Source: Theropithecus gelada
Lineage: Eukaryota > Chordata > Mammalia > Primates > Cercopithecidae
Reading direction: 5' to 3'
Length of the DNA stretch: 64,000 nt
NCBI RefSeq assembly: GCF_003255815.1
Contig: NC_037668.1
Location: 84,451,539-84,515,538 of the forward strand
Below, one piece after another: positions 56,873 to 64,000 of the stretch; positions within the stretch are counted from its first letter, which is position 1; each line of letters opens with the position of its first letter. The position numbers and the translations under genes were made by a program. The notes beneath the pieces are model-generated. The model ran no database searches. It saw only the letters and a list, made by a program, of their open reading frames with translations, and was not told where the DNA came from.

Positions 56873-57566
56873 TTTTTCTGGTGAATATTTAGAATTAGCC
56901 AGTTGGACTCAACTTAGATGATCCCAGTTTTCTTGGCCACATCCAAAACGTAAATCAGGAGGCAGTTGAACATATGCGTTCTCTCCACCAGGCCTGATCA
57001 GGGTGTTGACCTTGGCCACAGCAGTCATAAAGCTCTTTCATAGCCTATTTGATCTGGTGCTTGTTTGTTGACTTTGACATCCACAATGAACCCAAGTGTA
57101 TCATTGTTTTCTTTTTTGTTTTTGCACATTACTTCCTTTATAGTTTATTATGAAGACTTTCAAATATACAGAAAAGTTGAAAATAATTTACCGTGAGCAT
57201 TCATATGCCCACTCCCCAGAATGTGCCATTAATACTCTATTATTAATACTCCAGCCTGGGTGACAGAGCAAGACTCTGAATCTATCATTCTGTTATCCAT
57301 CAATCCATCTCGATTGGGATGTTGTTTTTTGTCTTCTTCATAGCAGACTCAGTGGTCAGTGGAACTGATGAGGCAAAGTGAGTAAGCTTGTTTCTCCTGG
57401 GGGCGTTCATCCAAGGATATCTGGGCTGCTTCAAGAACCACAGTGCCTTGGGTCACTAGAAAGAGGGTGACATATGAATCTTTTTCTTGTGGCCAAAGCC
57501 TTTGCTTTGGCATCAGCTTCGGAGGGGCAAGACCTTCCTTCTTCATCTTCGGCACCATCTTGTGAA
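56873..57566 (-). pseudogene. RPL23A processed pseudogene, split by an insertion
   Basis: A retrocopy of ribosomal protein L23a mRNA on the minus strand. Block 1 (57566-57321) starts ATGGTGCCGAAG... at 57558 and covers the first part of the coding sequence. An in-frame deletion near the KAKKA/VHSHKK region and several shifts give 'AQISLDERPQEKQAYS' where the parent reads QPKYPRKSAPRRNK in another frame, and it stops at 57351-57349. Block 2 (57111-56914) continues with the parent's NNTLVFIVDVK region through to the TAA at 56916-56914. A 3'UTR ('gagtccaactggctaattct') follows to about 56873. A roughly 209-bp insert lies between the blocks. Multiple frameshifts make it non-functional. Confidence 0.93.
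57112..57320 (-). mobile_element. retroposed insert in the RPL23A copy, with an Alu scrap
   Basis: Read on the minus strand it ends in an A-rich tail ('tgcaaaaacaaaaaag') abutting 'gaaaacaa', which resembles the 'gaagacaa' before the insert, so a target duplication is plausible. Its body ('acagaaaagttgaaaataat', 'atccatcaatccatct') is a known old interspersed type that I cannot name. At 57249-57279 it carries 31 bp of Alu 3' end, 'ctccagcctgggtgacagag', on the plus strand. Confidence 0.6.
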
Positions 57567-57620
57567 AAGGCTAAGACGTTAGTCATTAATCTATAGTGAA
57601 TAAACTTTGTCTGTCTGAGG

Positions 57621-58135
57621 CAGCAGCCCCCAACCTTTTTGGCACCAGGGACTGGTTTTTTGGAAGGTAATTTTTCCATGGACCAGGGAGGGGGGTCGGC
57701 AGGGGTGGTTTCAGGATAATTCAAGCACATTATATTTATTGTGCACTTTATTTCTATTATTATTACATTGTAATACGTAATGAAATAATTATACAACTCA
57801 CCATAATGTAGAGTCAGTGGGAGCCCTGAGTTTGTTTTCCTGTGACTAGACGGTCCCATTTGGGGATGACGGAAGACAGTGACAGATCATCGGGCATTAG
57901 ATTCTCCTCCTTGTGAGCGCAGTTCACAGTAGGGTTTGGGCTGTTATGAGGATCTGATGCCATTGATGATCTGACAGATGGCAGAGCTCAGGCAGTAATG
58001 TGAGCCATGGGGAGCAGCTGTAAATACAGATGAAGCTTTGTTCGCTGGCTGGTGGCTCACCTCCTGCTATGCAGCCCAGTTCCTGACAGGCCACACACCA
58101 CTACTGATCTGTGGCCTGGGGGTTGGGGATGCCTG
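57621..58135 (-). mobile_element. MER1A-like hAT-Charlie DNA transposon
   Basis: 515 bp with inverted ends: 'cagcagcccccaacc' at the left and 'ggttggggatgcctg' at the right. Internal 'ttattgtgcactttatttct', 'cattgtaatacgtaatgaaa', 'agatcatcgggcattagatt' and 'ggagcagctgtaaatacaga' match the long MER1 type. Flanks GTCTGAGG and GTCCAAAG fit a diverged 8-bp target duplication. Non-autonomous, with no transposase frame. Confidence 0.88.
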
Positions 58136-58234
58136 GTCCAAAGCACAAAGGAAAAAAATTAGTGGTTTCTGAAGTGGTACTTTAATTGTGTTCATCTGGG
58201 AGGAAAGAGTGGAAGGTTGTTTGTGTGCATGTTG

Positions 58235-58335
58235 GGCACATATATATAAACATTTATGTGTATTCACTGAATTAAAATATATGTGTGTATATATGCTCAC
58301 TATATATATGTGTATATTTATTCAATGTATATGTG
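58235..58335. repeat. TA/TG-rich low-complexity tract
   Basis: Irregular TATA and TATGTG steps ('acatatatataaacattta', 'actatatatatgtgtatatt'). Confidence 0.75.
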
Positions 58336-58478
58336 TATTTACTTGCTCATTTAATCATTCATCAAATTTCATGATCACCTTTTCTACGCTAGGATTTATG
58401 CTAGGTGCTAGAGATAGTAAAATTAATGCTTATGGCTTTTTTCTTCAAATGACTAATTTTTAGAAAAACATGTGAACA

Positions 58479-58791
58479 GGGCCAGGCGCGGTGGCTCATG
58501 CCTGTAATCCCAGCACTTTGGGAGGCCAAAGCAGGTAGGCGAATCACGAGGTCAGGAGTTTGAGAACAGCGTGGCCAACATGGTGAAACCCCGTCTCTAC
58601 GAAAAATACAAAAAATGTGTTGGGTGTGGTGGCAGGCACCTGTAATCCCAGCTACCTGGGAGGCTGAGGCAGGAGAATCGCTTGAACCCAGGAGGCGGAG
58701 GTTGCAGTGAACTGAGATCACACCACTGCACTCCAGCCCAGGGACAGTGCAAGACTCCGTCTCAAAAAAAAAAAAAAAAAAAAAAAAAGAA
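58479..58791 (+). mobile_element. Alu, sense, full length
   Basis: 'ggccaggcgcggtggctcat' to A24GAAAG, with a 17-bp perfect target duplication AGAAAAACATGTGAACA (58462-58478, 58792-58808). Confidence 0.98.
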
Positions 58792-59300
58792 AGAAAAACA
58801 TGTGAACAAATACTTGCAATATTATCATATTTCATTGTATAGTTTAAATTGTTTTCTTCAAAAAACTATAACTTTCTTCAGACACAAACCACACCATGGG
58901 CCTAACATGGTACATAATAAGGCTTCAAAAAGTAGTTCTTGAAAGAATGACTATAGGAAAGTCACAAGCGCAAGGTAAGGGTATCAGGGAAAGCTTCAAT
59001 GAACAGATAAGTCATAGTTGCATAATAAAATTGAAAAAGATTTATAATAACTTAAGTACATACAAGCAAATGTGTGAAACCTCTATTTTACATTTTTCAT
59101 AAAACTTAATCCCAGATGGATCATAGACATAAACATGAATAATAAAATGAAACTTCTAGAATAAGATGAAGGATAATATATTCGTGATTTTGGGATAGGC
59201 AAATATTTCTTAAATAGTTATAAAAAAGCACTGATGACAAAAGAAGAGACTAATAAACTGAAATTCATTAAAATTCATAATTTGTATTTATTAAATACAC

Positions 59301-59966
59301 CTGAGCTGCCAAACTATGGACTATATATTAGTCTGTTCTCCCACTGCTATAAGGACATACCAAGACAGAGTAATTTACAAAGGAAAGAGGTTTAATTGAC
59401 TCACAGTTCCACAGGGCTGGGGAGACCTCAGGAAACTTATAATCATGGCTTAAGGGGAAGCAAACACGTCCTTCTTCACATAGAGGCAGCAAGGAGAAGT
59501 ATAGAGTGAGTGGTGGGGTGAAGCTCCTTATAAAACCATCAGACCTTGTGAGAACTAACTCACTATCATGAGAACAGGATGGAGGAAGCCACCTCCATGA
59601 TTCAATTATCTCCACCTGGTACCTCCCATGACACATGGGGGTTATGGGAACTACAATTTGAAATAAGATTTGGGTGGGGACGTAGCCCAACCATATCAGA
59701 CTATAAACTTAACCCAGGCTGTCAAGTGTCTTTGTACAATCTGTGAGCTAAGAATAATTATTAAATTTTGACATGGGTGAAAAATAATCAAAAAAAGAAT
59801 GATAAAGTTTTAATGGAATACAGCCATGCTTATTCAGTAAACATATTGTCTGTAGCTGCTTTTGCACTAAATGGCATAGCTGAGTAGTTGCAAAAGAGAC
59901 CACATGACCTGCAAAACCTAAAATATTTATTATTTGGCCCTTTACGAAAAAAGTTTACTGACCCCT
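59301..59966 (-). mobile_element. hAT-type DNA transposon relic inside the L1
   Basis: Left end 'ctgagctgccaaactatgga', right end 'aagtttactgacccct', forming diverged inverted ends. Between them, 'gataaagttttaatggaata', 'cagccatgcttattcagtaa' and 'cctaaaatatttattatttg' belong to a common hAT-like element whose subfamily I cannot name. It is itself cut by the LTR at 59324-59698. Confidence 0.75.
59324..59698 (-). mobile_element. THE1/MST solo LTR (ERVL-MaLR)
   Basis: 375 bp. The minus-strand start TGATATGGTTGGGCTACG and the end GGAGAACAGACTAATATA are diagnostic, with a 5-bp target duplication GACTA at 59319-59323 and 59699-59703. Solo LTR with no internal region. The 120-residue minus frame here is chance. 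Confidence 0.93.
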
Positions 59967-61257
59967 AAAACATAAAATTAAGAAAATAAAAAGGTAAGCC
60001 ACAGATTGGAACAATGCATGGCCAAAAAGGATATTCACTAAAAGGATGTATATCCAGAGTAAATAAAGAACTCCTACAAACCGATAAGAAAAAGACAGAC
60101 AACCAAAAATGTGTTGTTGTTGTTTTCAAAAAAAGGGGGGGGCAAAATTCTTGAATAGGCAGTTAACAAAAGAGGATATACGAGTGACCAATACACATAT
60201 GACAAAGTGCTCAACATCATTAGTCATTAGGGAAATGCAAAGTAAAACCACAATGAAATACCACTCCACACCGCTATATACCCATCAGAACGGCTAACAT
60301 TTAGAAGCTTGACAATATCAAATGGTGAGGATATAGACCAACTGGAGAGTTCATTGGTATAGCTACTTTAGAAAAGTCTTGGGTAAAATCTACTAAAACT
60401 AAACCTATGTCTATTCGACGGCCCAACAATTCCACTTCTAGGGGTATGCCCATCAACAATGATGACATATGTCTACCACAAGACTTGTACAATAAGGTTC
60501 ATGGCAGCTTTATTCATGACAACTCACAAATGGAAACAACACAAATTAGAATAAATGTATATCATACAGTGATACGCAGTGAAATACTATGCAGTACTGA
60601 AAAAAATAAACCACAGCCACACAAAAGAGCTTGGATGCATCTTTCAGACATATGTCAGGAAAAAAAAAAAGAAATTTACACAAGAGTGCATACTATATCA
60701 CTTTAGAAGTTCACAAACAGGTAACTTGTCTATGGTGATAGAACTAGATAGAATAGTGGTCACCTTTGGGGAGGGAATTGTTAAGTGGGAAGAAGCCTTC
60801 TGAATGTTTGATTTGGATGATGGTTACACGGTTAAACAGATATGTAAAAACAGTGTGAGATGAATATGTGAACATAAAGCTTTTGTACCTATTGCACATA
60901 TGTTATACTGCAACAAAGACTCAAACTGTCAAAAAGTAGAAAAAGTATAAATGAAAGTACGAATAAGGATGGTAACATAACTTAGCTGTGTATGGTATGA
61001 ATGAGAAAAGGGATAAATAGAATAATTTCTTCAATTTTCCAAATTGTGAACATTGATTATATTTATCCATTTCCTGTTTGGCCAACAGAGAAATAATTAA
61101 TTATTCTGAAATTTTAACCTACTAACTGCAGTTCCCAAACAAATGCCAACATGATTTTGCCCTTGAACCACATTAATGGCTGTGGTCACATGAACGTCTC
61201 TATCTCAGATAATTCTCAGTCATCTCCCTCACTTATGTCTGTATAGACACTCCAAGA

Positions 61258-61320
61258 AAGAGAGAGAGAGAGAGGGAGGAAAGGAAGGAGAGAGAGAGAG
61301 AAAAAAAAAAAGAAACAAGA
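61258..61320 (+). repeat. GA-rich polypurine tract
   Basis: (GA)n, (GGAA)n and A11 blocks within 63 bp, nearly all purine. Confidence 0.9.
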
Positions 61321-61431
61321 AAAGAAAAAACATTTCTTGAAGACAACTTTTCAACTTAGAGAAAAAAGATGAGGAACGTGAGAAAGTCCATAACATGGAC
61401 AAAGAAGAACTAAAACACCTTTATTAAGTGT

Positions 61432-62152
61432 AGTGGATTGAATGGTAGCCCCCCAGATGATATTTTCACATCCTAATGGCCAGAATCTGTGACTGTGATC
61501 TTATTTGGAAAGTTGCAGATGTAATTAAATTAAGGATTTTTTAAAGACAGAGGCTAGCTCTGATGCCTAGGCTGGAGTGCAGCGATGCTATCTTGGCTCA
61601 CTGCAACTTCCGTCTCCCAGGTTCAAGCAATTCTTCTGCCTCAGCCTCCCGAGTTGCTGGGACTACAGGTTCGTGCCACTACGCCCAGCTAATTTTTTGT
61701 ATTTTTAGTAGAGACGGGGTTTCACTGTGTTAGCCAGGATGGTCTGGATCTTCTGACCTTGTGATCCACCCGCCTCAGCCTCCCAAAGCGCTGGGATTAT
61801 AGGCGTGAGCCCCCGCGCCCGGCTTAAGGATCTTTAGATGAGATCATCCTGAGGTGGACCCTAAATCCAAGGATAAGTGTCCTTATAAGAGACAGAAGAG
61901 AAGACATGGGCACACAGAGAAGGCCATGTAAAGACAGAGGCAGAGATTGGAGAGATGCAGCCAGAAATGCTGATACAACCCCCAGAAGCTGAAATTGGCA
62001 AGGAGTGGTCCCTTTCCAGAAGTTCCCTGAAGGAATGTGGCCCTGCTGGATTTTGGACTGCTGGCCTCCAGAACTGTAAGATAACATATTTCTGTTGCTA
62101 TAATTTACCCAATTTGTGGTAATTTGTTACAGCAGCCCTAGAAACTAATACT
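61432..62152 (+). mobile_element. MLT1-like MaLR LTR, split by an Alu
   Basis: Starts 'gtagtggattgaatggtagc', contains 'ctgtgactgtgatcttattt', 'gcagatgtaattaaattaag', then after the Alu 'gatgagatcatcctgaggtg', 'aagtgtccttataagagaca', 'ctggcctccagaactgtaag', and ends 'cagccctagaaactaatac'. Near-complete solo LTR. Confidence 0.88.
61541..61823 (-). mobile_element. AluY-like, antisense, inside the LTR
   Basis: 'acagaggctagctctgatgc' to 'gagcccccgcgcccggc' with 'gttagccaggatggtctgga'. Target duplication TTAAGGATTTT/TTAAGGATCTT (61530-61540, 61824-61834), one mismatch. Its T-rich head is almost gone. Confidence 0.95.
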
Positions 62153-62385
62153 AAGAGCATTATCTTCCTCAGCCCAGTGAAACTTCTCTATTTCTTTAAA
62201 TTTTGGAGGATGGAAAAATGGGGTTCAGAATGACAGAGACATAATGAGCAGGGCCTTTGCACGAAATGTTCCCTCTGTTGGAGTACTCCCCTTCTTCAGA
62301 CCTTTACTTTGCTCACCATGTCTGCATCTCCCCTGATGACCTTGCTTTATTTTTCTCCATAGAATTTTTCTGACGTTATACATTC

Positions 62386-62520
62386 TTCCTTCCTTCCTTC
62401 CTTCCTTCCTTCCTTCCTTCCTTCCTTCCTTNTACATTCTTCCTTCCTTCCTTCCTTCCTTCCTTCCTTCCTTCCTTCCTTCCTTCCTTCCTTCCTTCCT
62501 TCCTTCCTTCTTTCCTTTCT
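62386..62520 (-). repeat. (TTCC)n microsatellite grown from an Alu tail, containing N
   Basis: On the minus strand a (GGAA)n run forming the 3' tail of the next Alu. It is interrupted at 62432 by N, followed by a second copy of the flank TACATTCTTCCTTCC (62379-62393 and 62433-62447). Confidence 0.95.
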
Positions 62521-62822
62521 GCTTTTCTTCTTTTTTGAGACAAAGTTTCACTCTTATCACCCAGGCTAGAGTGCAATGCCACAATATCAGCTCACTGCAA
62601 ACTCCACCTCCCTGGTTCAAGCCATTCTCCTGCCTCAGCCTCCGGAGTAGCTGGGATTACAGGCACACACCACCACGCCTGCTAATTTTTTTTGTATTTT
62701 TTAGTAGAAACGGGGTTTTGCCATGTTAGCCAGGCTGGTCTCAAACTCCTGATCTCAGGTGATCCGCCCGTCTTGGCCTCCCAAAGTGCTGGGATGACAG
62801 ACGTGAGCCACCGCGCCTGGCC
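62521..62822 (-). mobile_element. Alu, antisense
   Basis: 'gagacaaagtttcactctta' to 'gagccaccgcgcctggcc'. Counting the microsatellite as its tail, the flanks TGACGTTATACATTCT (about 62371-62386) and TGACACTGTATATTCT (from 62823) look like a diverged target duplication. Confidence 0.95.
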
Positions 62823-63454
62823 TGACACTGTATATTCTACTTGTTCATTTCTTTCCTGTCTTCCCCCACTATATTTCACGCTCCATTCAGCTAAGAACAT
62901 TCGCCTTTTCCCCCCTTCTGTCTCCGTGATGCCTGCTGCTCAGTAAATATTTGTTGAATAAACTAGAAAATAAACAAATAAGCAAGTGAATGAATGAATG
63001 AAGGACCAGTGGGGATGGCACACACACAAAGGTCTCAGGCAGAGTGCATGATGCTTTTAGATACTGTTGAAGTCGTGTTGTCATTTGAGGAGGCCTGCTT
63101 CATTGTTATTCATTAGATAAAACACACAGCTGTGGGGTTCGTCTCATAACAGCCAATTTTCCAAAGCAGCCCCACTTTTCTCAGGAATTATACAGTCTGG
63201 TCCACTGTTCATATTTGCTGATTGCATTCTGTCTCCCCAACCTGGATTGTGCTTCCCCACTTAGACATTCTGCGGCAATGTTCATTGACCTTTATCTCCC
63301 ATCTTAAACTGGTGGGCACACTAAGAAAACGTCTAGGTTAGCCTAGTCCAAATAAAAGGGGAAAGTTTAATTAAGACAAAATTCAGGTGAAAAAATGAGG
63401 AAGGAAACTTTAGTAACATTCTTTGAATATCTAATACCTGCTGGTTCCTTTCGT

Positions 63455-63890
63455 ATGTATTATCTCATCTCTTTATGTCAACCCAGTGAGATAATAACAT
63501 TAACTACCACTTATATCTGCTTACTAGGTGACAGCCCCAAGCACTTTGCATGCATTATCTAATGAGTATCTGATTTAACAACCCTATGAGATAGGTGCTA
63601 TTATTATTCCCATTTTGGGATTAAGAAAATGAGACTTAAAGAGATAAAGTAACTTCTCCAAGATCATACAACTATAGTCATGGCAGAACCAGGATCCAAA
63701 TGCAGGCGTTTGGAGGTCCAGAGTCTGTGCCTTAAACCAACAAGCTATAATAAGCCAGTGGATTATTAGTTGGCTACAGTAGTTTATGTTCACTCCATCT
63801 TACAGATGAAGGAATCATGAAAAATAATAATGGTTTTCAATGTCACATAGCTAGTAAATGGCAGAGCCAATATTTAAACCCAAGCTAAAC
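63455..63890 (-). repeat. MIR relics, two copies
   Basis: 63490-63760 is a long antisense MIR ('caaccctatgagataggtgc', 'cagaaccaggatccaaatgc', 'gaggtccagagtctgtgcct'). 63790-63890 begins a second one ('tcacatagctagtaaatggc', 'agagccaatatttaaaccca'). Confidence 0.75.
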
Positions 63891-64000
63891 CATATATCAA
63901 ACTGTCGATGTATGTGTCTACCTGGTTATTTTCAAACGCATCTCAAGTTTAGCGAATCCAGAACTACGCCTAAAATGACTCTTCCCCAGGGTTTCTCAAT

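Larger units (their letters stand above)
59095..60955 (+). mobile_element. L1 (L1M type) ORF2 3' part and 3'UTR, interrupted
   Basis: Left part to about 59300 ('aaacttctagaataagatga', 'attttgggataggcaaatat'). The right part from about 59975 resumes ('gccacagattggaacaatgc', 'caacatcattagtcattagg', 'cccaacaattccacttctag', 'atggcagctttattcatgac', 'tttgatttggatgatggtta'). Orders and distances fit one old L1 split by the hAT element. Stops and frameshifts throughout. Confidence 0.88.
50931..64000. other. region upstream of PLPP3
   Basis: Beyond the CpG island no exon, promoter-like island or intact gene is recognised. Contents are two ribosomal-protein retrocopies' remains, Alus, L1, LTR and DNA-transposon relics listed separately, plus AT-rich unique DNA (52.5-53.3, 53.7-54.6, 55.9-56.5 and 62.9-63.4 kb). 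Other than a short A16 run at 51001-51016 and A19 at 56281-56299, nothing else stands out. Confidence 0.75.

Noticed and set aside
58401..58835. 144-residue minus-strand frame
   Set aside because: Reverse translation of the sense Alu at 58479-58791.
59328..59690. 120-residue minus-strand frame, considered as retroviral coding
   Set aside because: It lies entirely within a non-coding THE1/MST LTR. No gag, pol or env-like sequence is present.
62225..62620. Lys/Glu/Gly/Arg repeat protein (GRKE repeats)
   Set aside because: Product of the (GGAA)n microsatellite in the Alu tail, not a gene.
1..64000. CRISPR arrays, operons, phage or plasmid features
   Set aside because: No regularly spaced direct repeats with unique spacers and no prokaryotic gene organisation. 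Repeats are primate interspersed elements.

Overview
This is vertebrate nuclear DNA from a primate, dense in Alu elements. It holds the 5' part of one protein-coding gene, PLPP3 (phospholipid phosphatase 3, also called PPAP2B or LPP3), read on the minus strand. Exon 1 coding (50166-50304) and exon 2 coding (8997-9154) are separated by a 41,011-bp intron 1. Their translations join in frame at GT/AG splice sites into the first 99 residues of the 311-residue protein. The later exons, with the catalytic motifs, lie beyond base 1. The Alu at 6724-7022 carries changes I associate with the AluY lineages of Old World monkeys, so a cercopithecid monkey is more likely than human. The single N at 62432 fits a draft assembly.

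Layout: 1-8996 is part of intron 2, with two Alus and several MIR/L2 relics. 8997-9154 is exon 2. 9155-50165 is intron 1. It holds a dead RPL21 retrocopy (10463-11022), an Alu-free block of about 12 kb (15.1-27.4 kb) with a perfect DR1 nuclear-receptor motif at 18068, a polypurine/Alu cluster (28.5-29.15 kb), and a pair of diverged duplicates at 38.95-40.9 kb. About 49.7-50.9 kb is a CpG island that covers exon 1, the 5'UTR and the likely promoter, including a (GGA)n/(GCA)n tract. 50.9-64 kb lies upstream of the gene and is repeat-rich: a split RPL23A retrocopy, a MER1A-like DNA transposon, an L1 holding a hAT element that itself holds a THE1/MST LTR, an MLT1-like LTR interrupted by an Alu, and an Alu-tail (TTCC)n microsatellite containing the N.

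No bacterial-type operon, CRISPR array, tRNA, rRNA or clearly functional small RNA gene is visible. Almost all short open frames elsewhere are chance frames or antisense Alu translations. Family names for old repeats (MIR, L2, MLT1, MER5) come from recognising consensus features by eye, and their edges are approximate. I found no convincing new biological system. The best leads are the divergent 78-codon frame at the PLPP3 promoter, the AUG-free open 5'UTR, the paired Alu insertions in duplicated sequence, the DR1 motif, and the apparent mis-join at the N.
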